DNA of 40,908 bases from an uncultured Nitrosomonadales bacterium (GTDB taxonomy: Bacteria; Pseudomonadota; Gammaproteobacteria; Burkholderiales; Gallionellaceae): assembly GCA_903892645.1 (NCBI GenBank), contig CAITJF010000203.1, positions 1-40,908 of the forward strand. Reading direction: 5' to 3'. The translations under genes were made by a program, and so were the position numbers. Shown piece after piece: positions 16,577 to 25,539 of the stretch (positions are counted from its first letter, which is position 1; every line of letters starts with the position of its first letter). Under the pieces are notes generated by a model. It did not search any database. It saw only the letters and a program-made list of their open reading frames with translations, and had not been told where the DNA came from.

Positions 16577-17658
16577 ACAGTTATCTCCGCGAGAAACTGT
16601 GCGCATTGAGAACGAAAGATCTCATCCGGTGGAACCTGTACCCGCTGAATTTCCGCATCAGCGCCCACAGGAAAAATCAGGCCAAGCATAGTGCTGGTAT
16701 TTTTCTTGTCTTTCATAAGCGCAGAAAGCATTACATCAACCGGTATCGAAGTTGTTGCATATTCCCCATAATTTTTACGCAGAGTCGTATGCATCCGATG
16801 GTAGTGCTCTTCCGGTAACAAACCGCGCTCTGCAGCAATGTAGTTGGCCATATCCATACCAATGGCCACAGCAATGCCATGCGGCACTGCATAATTTGTC
16901 GCTGACTCAATCGCATGACCGAAGCTGTGTCCATAATTGAAAATATTGCGAATTCCGCGGTCAAACTCATCCTCCTCAATAAACCGTTTCTTGATAAGCA
17001 GGGCTGACCGAATATATTTCAGGAGTACCGCCCGGTCATCAAACAAACGGTCAAAATCAGCCGCTAACCGGTCAAACGCTTTAACCCCATCTATCGCATG
17101 AACCTTAATGATCTCTCCGATACCCGATTGCACATCTTTCTGCTCTAGGGTTTCAAGAAATCCTGTGTGGATAAATATATTCTGGGGAGGATTGAAGGTA
17201 CCAAGAATATTCTTGGTGGCCCCAAGGTTAATGGAGCTTTTGGAACCAATGCACGAATCTGCTTGAGCCAGCAGAGTCGTGGGTACAAAGCGCCAAGAAA
17301 GACCCCGCAAAAGCGTGCTCGCAATAAAACAGGTGATGTCCTGAATTATGCCGCCCCCTATCGCGACCAGCGTATGGTCGCGCCGCACCTTATTCAGAAC
17401 CAGCCGCTCAATAACAGGTATCGTTTTTTCTATTGATTTATTCTCTTCCGTTGCCTCGATAACAATGGTGTTTGGATAATCAAGAATGGCATGGAAATCG
17501 GAGGCATATAATCGCGCCACATTGGCATCGATCAAAAAATGAGGCGTCCCTTCAAACAGGCGAGCGTTGTCGGATAATAGTGTGTCATCGAAAACTACCG
17601 TGTATGGCCCTCTATGGGATTGAATGACCAACTTCTCAGACACGGCTAAAGCCTCCAT
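16573..17658 (-). CDS. Dehydroquinate-synthase-like sugar phosphate cyclase (AroB superfamily)
   Basis: The 361-residue protein has the AroB fold signature: IGGGIIQD (100-107), RGLSWRFVPTTLLAQAD and KNILGTFNPP. The three likely zinc ligands are Glu182 (GEIIK), His244 (YGHSFGH) and His260 (VPHG), with Lys185 beside them. In true AroB the glycine-rich loop reads VDSSVGGKT; here it reads ADSCIGSKS, and DxxGFxA reads DITCFIA. Family members cyclise heptulosonate or ketose phosphates using bound NAD. Substrate and product here are unknown. The gene overlaps the SDR upstream by 23 bases and the hydroxyacid dehydrogenase downstream by four. With these neighbours it is more likely part of a cyclitol or ulosonate route than of the shikimate pathway. 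Confidence 0.87.
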   Translation of the reverse strand: MEALAVSEKLVIQSHRGPYTVVFDDTLLSDNARLFEGTPHFLIDANVARLYASDFHAILDYPNTIVIEATEENKSIEKTIPVIERLVLNKVRRDHTLVAIGGGIIQDITCFIASTLLRGLSWRFVPTTLLAQADSCIGSKSSINLGATKNILGTFNPPQNIFIHTGFLETLEQKDVQSGIGEIIKVHAIDGVKAFDRLAADFDRLFDDRAVLLKYIRSALLIKKRFIEEDEFDRGIRNIFNYGHSFGHAIESATNYAVPHGIAVAIGMDMANYIAAERGLLPEEHYHRMHTTLRKNYGEYATTSIPVDVMLSALMKDKKNTSTMLGLIFPVGADAEIQRVQVPPDEIFRSQCAQFLAEITV

Positions 17659-18352
17659 CTATAGCGATGTTTTGGCCGGCAAGATAAGTGTTCTCTTCAC
17701 TGGCGAGCCAGAGAACCAGGCGAGCAATTTCATCTGCCTGTCCGAGTCGACGTGCTGGCACTGTAGAAACGATGGCTTGTATCCCATCCTCTCCGAGTAT
17801 CCGCCGGGTCAACTCGGTATCAATAAAGCCTGGTGCAATGCAGTTCGCCAAGACACCATCGGCCGAGTGTTCAGCAGCTAGCGCCAGCGTCATGCCATCC
17901 AGTGCAAATTTACTGGTGGAATAGGATGCCCTGTGTTCCTTGCTGATTTTCCCCCAGATTGAAGATACATTGACAATCCGCCCCCAGCCTCTGCGTACCA
18001 TAGCCGGAATTGCCGCTTGGCAAAGCAAAAACGGCGCGAACACATTCACCTGCTGGATGGACTGAAAATCATCCGGGTTGATCTCGGCAAATGGAGCGAT
18101 TTTATTAATGCCCGCATTATTGACCAGCACATCGGGTTCAGCATGGCGCACGAAGCCAGCACAAACCTTGATTTGCCCAATATCCGAAAAATCAGCGGTA
18201 ACCCACTCTTGGCAAATATCATCCACTTCACTGTTTTTGCCTGTGCGGGTACCAATCACCCACGCACCCTCAGTTCGAAATGCTTGCGCAATTGCCCGCC
18301 CAATCCCCCTTGAGGCACCAGTGATAAATACTTTCTTGCCTGAGAAGCGCAT
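17636..18352 (-). CDS. Classical SDR oxidoreductase (FabG-like)
   Basis: The 238-residue classical short-chain dehydrogenase has the TGASRGIG cofactor motif (11-18), NNAG (78-81), the catalytic Ser130/131, and Tyr144-x3-Lys148 (SYSTSK). The IDGGFSRV end is also typical. It should oxidise or reduce a hydroxyl/keto group with NAD(P)(H). Its gene lies 12 bases after the SIS isomerase and overlaps the cyclase gene by 23 bases. It therefore probably acts on a sugar phosphate or cyclitol in that pathway and not in fatty acid synthesis. The substrate is not readable from sequence. Confidence 0.87.
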   Translation of the reverse strand: MRFSGKKVFITGASRGIGRAIAQAFRTEGAWVIGTRTGKNSEVDDICQEWVTADFSDIGQIKVCAGFVRHAEPDVLVNNAGINKIAPFAEINPDDFQSIQQVNVFAPFLLCQAAIPAMVRRGWGRIVNVSSIWGKISKEHRASYSTSKFALDGMTLALAAEHSADGVLANCIAPGFIDTELTRRILGEDGIQAIVSTVPARRLGQADEIARLVLWLASEENTYLAGQNIAIDGGFSRV

Positions 18353-18364
18353 AACCTTTGACCC

Positions 18365-18967
18365 CTATACCGCCCGGACATACCGCATCAGATACGCACC
18401 CACAAGATGGTCGAGGACCATATGTGCGTCCTCGGCAGGACCATATTCCCTGGGCTCGGTTGGCACATGGACGCCCTCGTCGGCCATGGCTCTCATCTTG
18501 CCCCCATCGAAGGCGGTAATAGCCACGGTCTTGATGCCAGCCGAAAGAGCATAGTCAAAGGCCTTGATCAGGTTAGGTGAATTGCCAGAAGCTGAAATGG
18601 CGACCAACACATCCCCTTGTTTTCCTAACACCCGAAGTTGCCTGACAAAAATTTCTTCATAGCCGAAATCATTACCCAATGCCGTGAGTACAGGCACATT
18701 GTCGGTCAAGCTAATGACGCGGAACGGCTGCTCGTAGTCATTGGTGCCATATGCCAGATCATTGGCAAAGTGGCTCGACGTGGCAGCGCTACCGCCATTA
18801 CCGATAAAAAATATCGTGGCGCCACGACGGCGCGCATCCAACAAGGTTTCAATGAAGCGGGCGATGTCGGCGGTATCAATACGCCCCAGGACTAATTGCA
18901 GGTATTTGATGTAGGCTTCGGCAAAAGCGGCGGGCTCCGATGTAAAAAAACGATCAATATTATTCAT
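18365..18967 (-). CDS. GmhA-like SIS-domain sugar phosphate isomerase
   Basis: This is a 200-residue SIS protein with the GmhA-type phosphate-binding motifs FIGNGGSAATSSHF (54-67) and ISASGNSPN (124-132), and a C-terminal DAHMVLDHLVG helix. GmhA converts sedoheptulose 7-phosphate to D-glycero-D-manno-heptose 7-phosphate. In GmhA the HFAEEL helix carries the catalytic Glu; here it reads HFANDL, leaving Asp at that place. A related but different sugar phosphate is thus possible. I chose the ATG at 18967, which overlaps the oxidoreductase stop (ATGAATAA); a longer frame to 19072 would overlap by 113 bases. The SDR gene follows after 12 bases. Confidence 0.86.
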   Translation of the reverse strand: MNNIDRFFTSEPAAFAEAYIKYLQLVLGRIDTADIARFIETLLDARRRGATIFFIGNGGSAATSSHFANDLAYGTNDYEQPFRVISLTDNVPVLTALGNDFGYEEIFVRQLRVLGKQGDVLVAISASGNSPNLIKAFDYALSAGIKTVAITAFDGGKMRAMADEGVHVPTEPREYGPAEDAHMVLDHLVGAYLMRYVRAV

Positions 18968-20006
18968 GGTTGTCTGGGTTAGGAATGTTATAAGTTTCAC
19001 GCCAAGCGGCATCTGCATAGTAAATCTTGAAAACCAGTTGCATGGTGCGCAAAGCATCTTCGGACGTGCCACTCTGCACCGGCTTGTCGTTCAAGATGGA
19101 GTCCGCAAACACAGCGATTTCTTCGTCCCAAGATGTGTCCTTGTTGTAACGTGTGATTTGCTCCCTGGGGTCACCACGGTCATTGTCCGGGTCAGCCTGC
19201 ACCACAGTCAATGTTTCGGCACCGTAGCTCTTGGTTCCGGATAGAATCCCCCCCAGAATGAGACTGCCTCGGTCCAGGTTGATATCAAGGTGAAAGCGAT
19301 GCCGCCACTGTGTTGCCGAGGAATTGAGCATACCGACAACCCCATTTGCCGTTCGCATCAATGCGTAAGCGTTGTCTTCAACATCATAGCCCCAATGGCT
19401 ATTGGAAATGAAGCTGTGCACTTCAGTGAAGTTGCCCCCGAGCAGGCGCATGAGGTCAACCATATGTATCCCTTGGTCAAGCAATACTCCACCACCCGCA
19501 ATCTCACGCTTGGTGCGCCAGTCCGGCTGGTTGAAGGTAATGAGCTTCGCCTTGCCGTAAACACCGCGCATATTGATGACGCGGCCAAGCTCCCCGGAAC
19601 GCAAGATACGCAGGGCATCCTGTACGGACTCGTGGTAGCGATGATTGAAACCATACATGAGCCTAAGTGCAGGGTGCTGACGCTCGTGGGCAATGACGCG
19701 CACAATGTCTTCAACACTGCGACCCGGCGGTTTTTCGCAAAAAACATGCAGGCCAGACTCCAAGCCCGCGATCGTTACCTCTGCCGCAATGTCGTTAGTC
19801 AGGCAGACGATCAGTACGTCCAGATCCTCCGTTAGCAACCGACGGTAATCCTGATGGTAGCGAATACCGTCAGGAAGCGTGCCCTCCCCGTCAAAAGTCT
19901 GGTCGCACACCGCGACCACGTGCATATGCGGATGGCGATCAATGCAGTCTTTGCGACGTTTCCCAACCACACCGAACCCGGCAATGCCCACTTTCAAATA
20001 ACTCAT
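18960..20006 (-). CDS. Gfo/Idh/MocA-family oxidoreductase
   Basis: The 348-residue NAD(P)-dependent oxidoreductase has the Rossmann start VGIAGFGVVGKRR and the EKP motif with catalytic Lys (VFCEKPPG). The GIHMVDLMRLLGG helix carries the conserved His and Asp. All core residues are present. Family members oxidise or reduce ring hydroxyls of sugars and cyclitols. The ATG at 20006 has a good ribosome binding site (GAGG six bases upstream), so I prefer it to the TTG at 20015. It overlaps the SIS gene by eight bases, linking it to the cyclase module. The substrate is unknown; a cyclitol or sugar phosphate is a reasonable guess. Confidence 0.88.
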   Translation of the reverse strand: MSYLKVGIAGFGVVGKRRKDCIDRHPHMHVVAVCDQTFDGEGTLPDGIRYHQDYRRLLTEDLDVLIVCLTNDIAAEVTIAGLESGLHVFCEKPPGRSVEDIVRVIAHERQHPALRLMYGFNHRYHESVQDALRILRSGELGRVINMRGVYGKAKLITFNQPDWRTKREIAGGGVLLDQGIHMVDLMRLLGGNFTEVHSFISNSHWGYDVEDNAYALMRTANGVVGMLNSSATQWRHRFHLDINLDRGSLILGGILSGTKSYGAETLTVVQADPDNDRGDPREQITRYNKDTSWDEEIAVFADSILNDKPVQSGTSEDALRTMQLVFKIYYADAAWRETYNIPNPDNHE

Positions 20007-20046
20007 GTTCCTCAACTCACTTCAAAAGTAACGATGGGACTAACAC

Positions 20047-20886
20047 CTACCTGACCCAGATCTGGTTAAAAGTATACTGCGCCATGCCAGTATCGAAGAC
20101 CCCAGCATGCCTTTTTTCTTTAAGGGAAAATCCGGCTTCCTGAAGATACATATTTGCATCGTTAGCCTGAGTAGTAAATTTATCATTTATTTCAATCAAA
20201 ATACTCTTTGTTTTAGATAGGATGGGTGCACCACCCTTGAGTATCAAGTGCTCGATTCCATCAACATCCATCTTGATGTAGTCGGGTTGCGGAATTTTGA
20301 GAAACTCAACGGCATCAACCATGGAAAGACCTATTGTTGGAAATTTGAAGGCCTTAAGCATAACCTGCCCATCATGCCCATAATCCTGTCCAAACGTAGA
20401 CAACGCACCTCCCCACTCGGTAGTCGTCATATTGAGTGTGTTGACAGACAATGTATCAGAAAGCGGTAGCGGGACGATGGTGACCTGCTCCGTCAACCCA
20501 TTGAGAAAAATGTTGCGCGCCAGCAGTTCGAGATTAAAGACCGACGGCTCAAAGGCAAACACCCTGCAACCTCGCTGCTTGGCAGCGTAGCAAGAGTACA
20601 GCCCTACATTCGCCCCAATATCCCAAACTACCGAACTTCTGGGTATGCCATCGATCCATTCTAAAGTTTCCGGCTCCTTGGATGAGAAGCTGTCGGCACG
20701 GTATTTATTGAGCGTGTTGGGAATGGAAAAAGTTAATTTCAATCCCGAGTGACTCACCTCTTGTGTCCGGCTCATCGCATTATTGATAATCTGGGTGTAA
20801 AAATAGCGGCCAACAACCGTTTTGCCCATAAGGGCAATTAACCCGTTAATGAGCCGCTTAAGGCCAGACTTGATGATTTTTTCCAA
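20047..20886 (-). CDS. FkbM-family methyltransferase
   Basis: The 279-residue protein shows the FkbM core: VVWDIGANVGLYSC (SAM motif I), VFAFEPSVFN, DYIKMDVDGIEHLILKG and ILIEIND. It should O-methylate a hydroxyl group on a sugar of the repeat unit. The frame starts at a TTG (20886); no nearby ATG precedes the conserved part except Met20, so the exact start is unsure. It lies 36 bases after the FAD/Fe-S dehydrogenase gene and 40 bases before the Gfo/Idh gene. The acceptor is unknown. A second FkbM gene lies at 14011-14745. Confidence 0.86.
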   Translation of the reverse strand: MEKIIKSGLKRLINGLIALMGKTVVGRYFYTQIINNAMSRTQEVSHSGLKLTFSIPNTLNKYRADSFSSKEPETLEWIDGIPRSSVVWDIGANVGLYSCYAAKQRGCRVFAFEPSVFNLELLARNIFLNGLTEQVTIVPLPLSDTLSVNTLNMTTTEWGGALSTFGQDYGHDGQVMLKAFKFPTIGLSMVDAVEFLKIPQPDYIKMDVDGIEHLILKGGAPILSKTKSILIEINDKFTTQANDANMYLQEAGFSLKEKRHAGVFDTGMAQYTFNQIWVR

Positions 20887-20922
20887 TCTATAACACCACT
20901 AAAAAACTTGCATTTACCTGCT

Positions 20923-23778
20923 TTAAGTATTTACCAGCACACTCCGAAAAAACTGCGCCAGATGCTGCGGTTTGGCACTGCTTAGATCCCTAAACTGATG
21001 ACGGCAACTGGCACCAGAAACTAACAGCACGGTAGTAACTTCATTTTCGGCTGGCAAACGCACATTATTTTGAAAAATTCTTTTTGACAAGCTACTGTGC
21101 CGATAACCAAAGCCGCCACCCATTCCACAACAGCCCGTAGAAATAATTTCTGCGTTGAGGCCAAACATGCTATTTAAAAATACTACCATAGCCGAGGCAT
21201 TACCCGTCACTCGTTCATGACAATGCGGATGAAAATAGACCGTTTGGTCATTTGCAGGCAAGGCCGGACTTTTTAATCGGCCTGCAACATGCTCGTGCAA
21301 TAGAAACTCATCCAGCAAAAAACATTTTTCCATCAAATCGGCGGGGTAAGCATCACCCAAAAGAGCGGGGGCTTCATCGCGCAATAATAGCAATTCCGCC
21401 GGTTCGAGGCCGATAATCGGTTTCGCGCCCCTAGAGATCAAATCATCCAGAAGGCAACGCAACCTCTTTTTTGCCTGGCCCAAGAGGCCTTCGCTCACCA
21501 GCAGCCGTATAGAGCTATCCATGAAGCAGAGTTCAGGATCATAACCCAAGCGTTGCAACACGAAGATCGCCGCTTCACCGATTTCCGGCTCAAGGTGGTT
21601 GACGTAGGGATCCACCAGCAACAACACTGGTCGCAGTCCATCTCCAGGTGTGGTTACCGTTGTATACCTGGCACCCGCGCGACGGCTCAACACTACCGGC
21701 GCAGGCATCGGTGGCTTGCGCTCCAGCCCCGCCAGCCTCATCACCAAAGTCGTGCGCGCAAAGCGACCCATCAGGATACGTAATGCTTTCGGCTGCATCG
21801 CAAACAATGTTAACAACAGAGGTTGCATTCCCATCAACCATTGCTTCGGCTGCCACAAGCGGCCGCGCTGACGGCGGCACAAATATTCCGCTTTCATCCG
21901 TGCCATATCCACGCCGGATGGGCATTCGGTCTTGCATGCCTTGCAGCCTAGACAAGTCTCCATAGCCTCGGCCAGCACAGGGTCGTCCAACCCCGCACCA
22001 CTTGGTTGTAAGAAGGCTTGGCGCAGCAAATTGGCCCTGCCCCGCGTGCTGTGCAACTCTTCACCCGTGGCCTGGAAAGTGGGGCACATGGCACCACGAC
22101 CCGTTCCCTGCCGGCAATTGCCGCTGCCATTGCAGCGCTCAAGCACCAGGTCAAAACCGCCGTCGGCTTGCCAATCAAAACCAATGGGCGAAATTTGCGT
22201 TGCAATTCGAGGGTGTCGGCGTATATGCGCATCCACCGGTTGGTCGGAGAGAATTTTCCCCTGATTAAATATCCCGGTGGGATCGAAGGCTTGTTTGACT
22301 TGGCCCAGCAAGGCATAAACTTCCTCGCCGAGAAATTCGCGCAAGTAGGGTGCACGCAGGCGGCCATCACCGTGTTCGCCAGACAAAGAGCCCCGATAAT
22401 GCTTAACCAGGGAGGCGGTTTCCTCAGCAACGCGCCGGAATGTGGCCCGGTCAGATTCGGCATCGAGATCAAGAGCGGGACGCAAGTGCAATAGGCCCAC
22501 CGAGGCATGCCCATAATAAACGCAGTCAAGACTGTAGCGCTCCATTATTTGGCCGATGTCACGGGCAAAGCCGGGCAAAGCATGAACAGGAACCGCACTG
22601 TCTTCGATCACCGCTACAGGACGGGCTCTTTGGCGCAACCCCATGAGCAGCCCCAAACCGGCTTTGCGCAAAGTCCACACCCGTGATGCATCGGCGCCTT
22701 CAAGCACCGGCCAGGCCGTACCCAAGCCTTCTGCTTTCATGATGCCGACAGCTTGCTCGGCCTTGATCCTGGCATTGGCAGGCGTGTCTGCGAAAAATTC
22801 TGCCGCCAGCACGGCAGCGGGATTGCCGACCACCCAAGCGCAATTGGCTCGCTGGCCGGGGTGATCGGCGGCGGCTCGCAATATATTGGCGTCCATCAAC
22901 TCACATGATGCCAAACCGTCTTGCGCCAGCAAACGAATATTAGCCCTGAGCGCCGCATCGAGAGAATCAAAATGGATGCAAGCCAAAGCCTTACCCCTTA
23001 CCAACGGCGAAAGTTTGAGGCGTATAGCCGTGGCCAAAGCAAGCGTGCCTTCGCTGCCGCATATCAATGACGCCAAGTTGAATTGCGCTCCACCATCCAT
23101 CCATGGCTGTGCTTGTGCCAGGGCATCCAGGGCATAACCGGTGTTGCGGCGAATAACGCCGGGATCCGGATAATTAGCAAGAATAGTGTCACGGTGACAG
23201 CTAATAACGCCATAAACTACGCGGTATATTTCACCCTCAAGCCCGGAGGCTTGGCACTTGGCTTCGAGAGCCGGTTCCTCAAGAGGCCCAAAGTGCACAA
23301 TACTTCCATCGGCCAGTACCGCCTTTATTTCGAGCACATTTTCCCGCGTGGTGCCGTAAACAATGGAGTGTGAACCCGCAGCGTTGTTGCCCACCATGCC
23401 ACCGATCGTACAGCGGCTGGAAGTGGAAATATCAATCGGAAACTGCCAACCCAAAGGACGCAGATAATCATTCAGGTCATCCAGAACCACTCCGGGCTGC
23501 ACCCATATCGCCCCGTTTTCAGGCAGCGACAGGATGCCTGCCATGTGGCGGGAAAAATCAACAACAACACCTTCCCCGACACACTGCCCAGCGATGCTAG
23601 TGCCGCCGCCGCGGCAAATCAGGCTACTACATTCGTCTCTGGCCCGGTTTACCAGGGCGATGCACTCTTCCTCGTTCCGGGGAAAGGATACCCCGGCTGG
23701 CTCTTGTTCATAAACGGAAGCATCAGTTGAGTAAAGGCGGGGATCGGTAGCTGCGTTAACGCTCATGTAAAACGCCAT
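20923..23778 (-). CDS. FAD-linked oxidase fused to 4Fe-4S ferredoxin/CCG domains (YdiJ/GlcD-GlcF-like 2-hydroxyacid dehydrogenase)
   Basis: This 951-residue fusion has an N-terminal PCMH-type FAD domain (CRGGGTSIAGQ at 55-65, IGGMVGNNAAGS at 125-136). The FAD-oxidase C-terminal domain carries GEHGDGR (467-473). Two cysteine clusters bind Fe-S (CNGSGNC...MCP, 549-566; CLGCKACKTECP, 609-620). A C-terminal CCG-type domain ends the protein (HPHCHE near 851, GCCGMGG at 882-888). Relatives oxidise D-lactate or similar D-2-hydroxy acids and pass electrons onward. Such an enzyme is odd in a polysaccharide locus. It overlaps the LIC12162-like gene by 23 bases, so it does belong to the operon. An ATG at 23766 is an alternative start. 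Its substrate is unknown; a 2-hydroxy sugar acid would fit the neighbours. Confidence 0.9.
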   Translation of the reverse strand: MAFYMSVNAATDPRLYSTDASVYEQEPAGVSFPRNEEECIALVNRARDECSSLICRGGGTSIAGQCVGEGVVVDFSRHMAGILSLPENGAIWVQPGVVLDDLNDYLRPLGWQFPIDISTSSRCTIGGMVGNNAAGSHSIVYGTTRENVLEIKAVLADGSIVHFGPLEEPALEAKCQASGLEGEIYRVVYGVISCHRDTILANYPDPGVIRRNTGYALDALAQAQPWMDGGAQFNLASLICGSEGTLALATAIRLKLSPLVRGKALACIHFDSLDAALRANIRLLAQDGLASCELMDANILRAAADHPGQRANCAWVVGNPAAVLAAEFFADTPANARIKAEQAVGIMKAEGLGTAWPVLEGADASRVWTLRKAGLGLLMGLRQRARPVAVIEDSAVPVHALPGFARDIGQIMERYSLDCVYYGHASVGLLHLRPALDLDAESDRATFRRVAEETASLVKHYRGSLSGEHGDGRLRAPYLREFLGEEVYALLGQVKQAFDPTGIFNQGKILSDQPVDAHIRRHPRIATQISPIGFDWQADGGFDLVLERCNGSGNCRQGTGRGAMCPTFQATGEELHSTRGRANLLRQAFLQPSGAGLDDPVLAEAMETCLGCKACKTECPSGVDMARMKAEYLCRRQRGRLWQPKQWLMGMQPLLLTLFAMQPKALRILMGRFARTTLVMRLAGLERKPPMPAPVVLSRRAGARYTTVTTPGDGLRPVLLLVDPYVNHLEPEIGEAAIFVLQRLGYDPELCFMDSSIRLLVSEGLLGQAKKRLRCLLDDLISRGAKPIIGLEPAELLLLRDEAPALLGDAYPADLMEKCFLLDEFLLHEHVAGRLKSPALPANDQTVYFHPHCHERVTGNASAMVVFLNSMFGLNAEIISTGCCGMGGGFGYRHSSLSKRIFQNNVRLPAENEVTTVLLVSGASCRHQFRDLSSAKPQHLAQFFRSVLVNT

Positions 23779-25519
23779 TTATAAAAGCCGTCCATTCGTT
23801 CAGCCAGTTGCTACCCAGGTATACCGCCTGTCGATGGAATTCGTTTCTGGCATAAACCACTTCCGAGCTGTTCCACCATTGATCGGGATCCTCCCAGATA
23901 ACATTAAGCTGCGTTGCAGCAGCCTGTGGATCATGAAATACAATTTTCGCCGCCATAAGGATTTTTAACAGCGGATCCATTGCGGGATTAAGCTCCCAAA
24001 GATGTCCGGGATAAAGCAACAAGGTGGGCAACCCGGAAGCCATGGACTCGGCAAACGTAGTGCATGGATAGGTGCAGATGACAACTTTTGAATGCGCTAA
24101 AACTTCGTAAAACGTCTGCCCTTCGATCAGCTTATCCGCACCCAAGTCGTCAATATATCTTTGGCGTATATTCCACCCCATATCAGGGCACGGCTTTGCG
24201 CGAAAATGCGGTCTTATGATGTCAGTTAAAGAATGATAAAACTTAATCGCCTGGTCATAATGAATCAATATTTGGCCTGCCATTGGGGTTGCCCCAACCC
24301 GAATAACGTACCGGGGCAATTCTAAACCTATTAACGAAATGATTTTTTTTTCCGAATGCACCTTGAAACCAATAAGCTTTGGGGCCGGAAGCCGGACATG
24401 TTTGGGGTGAAGCGGTATCACCCATGCCGCATAAAAATCAGAAATATCTTCCTCGAAATTAAAACATATCATCGACCCCATATTTATCGAGCCGCCATGC
24501 TGAACAGGGATGAGTTTACAACCCTTAATTACCTGTTCGGCGGACCATAATTTGAATAGCTCACTGGCCCAGTGCCCAACGCCCGTCAAAATCATTTTTG
24601 GATTCATGCGAATTTTGCTGGCTCGATCCCTCAGCGCTGAAAAGCCTTCCACATATGCATAAGGCAGGTCTTTCACAATCCGCCTGAGCAAAAAAGATTC
24701 AAATGCATTTTTTGCTTTGCTATCTAACGAAATATCGCCCCTGCCCAATCCTGAATCATCAAGAGGAATCGGCCATTCAAATTCCTTGAGATACAAACGG
24801 GGCAACTGCTTAAGGCTCAGATTCAATTTCAGCAGAGCGGCAGGTGTAAAATATGACTGAAAGAAAACTACCCGATTTTGAATTGGCAGCCAGCCAAGAA
24901 AACCATCTACGAACTTAACAAGCTTATACTTTAACGGCCTTGCTTTCAGCTTGCTTGGTGAACCCGTTTCCAAACTTGTTGCTGAATCCAGCTTATTTAC
25001 CTTGCACTGGCTAAAATAATTTGACTCGATGATCTCCAGAAAAAGCTGGTGATTCCATGGGTCATTGATAATTTTCTGGATAAAATCATCGTAATCAAAA
25101 CACGGCTTGCATCCCACATTTGATGTGAGCGCTATTGTTTGCAGTTGCCCGTGTTCTCCAAAAGCCAACCGCAGGCACTCCCAGCGATCCCAAATAACGG
25201 CAATGTAAGTCAGCAACCAAGGACCCAGAATCATTTGCCAGTAGCGCAAGGTGCGGTCAATTTGGTGGTAGCGATTCATTGCGCTAGCGATATCCGCAAG
25301 CAACGAGCCGTACAAGCTCTCCAAATAGCCGTAGTCCTCCCTGAGTTTTTCCCGATCATCCCAATGATTGGGTATCACCTGGCATGATCGTTTCATCCAT
25401 ACATCTTTTCGATCATACAGCCGACACCACTCTCCCAGAAAGACGATGGGTTCATCACTGCCCCATGTCTGCTCAAGGGCCGTCGTGACAAGAAGTTTTA
25501 TGTCTGGATCGGGAACCAT
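23756..25519 (-). CDS. LIC12162-like putative transferase
   Basis: The 587-residue protein has the LIC12162-type (TIGR04331, from memory) N-terminus: TTALEQTWGSDEPIVFLGEW followed by CRLYDRK, NHWDDREKLREDY, LYGSLLADI and RYWQMILGPWL. This family occurs in O-antigen loci and is thought to hold transferases. The C-terminal part (VVICTYPCTTFAESMASGLP) looks like the donor half of a GT-B fold. The ATG at 25519 has an AAGGG ribosome binding site. It starts 20 bases after another GT-B-like gene (25540-26499) and its end overlaps the FAD/Fe-S gene. It may transfer a nonulosonic or other unusual sugar; that is inference. Confidence 0.82.
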   Translation of the reverse strand: MVPDPDIKLLVTTALEQTWGSDEPIVFLGEWCRLYDRKDVWMKRSCQVIPNHWDDREKLREDYGYLESLYGSLLADIASAMNRYHQIDRTLRYWQMILGPWLLTYIAVIWDRWECLRLAFGEHGQLQTIALTSNVGCKPCFDYDDFIQKIINDPWNHQLFLEIIESNYFSQCKVNKLDSATSLETGSPSKLKARPLKYKLVKFVDGFLGWLPIQNRVVFFQSYFTPAALLKLNLSLKQLPRLYLKEFEWPIPLDDSGLGRGDISLDSKAKNAFESFLLRRIVKDLPYAYVEGFSALRDRASKIRMNPKMILTGVGHWASELFKLWSAEQVIKGCKLIPVQHGGSINMGSMICFNFEEDISDFYAAWVIPLHPKHVRLPAPKLIGFKVHSEKKIISLIGLELPRYVIRVGATPMAGQILIHYDQAIKFYHSLTDIIRPHFRAKPCPDMGWNIRQRYIDDLGADKLIEGQTFYEVLAHSKVVICTYPCTTFAESMASGLPTLLLYPGHLWELNPAMDPLLKILMAAKIVFHDPQAAATQLNVIWEDPDQWWNSSEVVYARNEFHRQAVYLGSNWLNEWTAFINGVLHER

Positions 25520-25539
25520 CTTTACCCTTTAATTTGCTA

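Noticed and set aside
16573-17658. Housekeeping aroB
   Set aside because: The divergent glycine-rich loop and the sugar-tailoring neighbours fit a specialised cyclase better.
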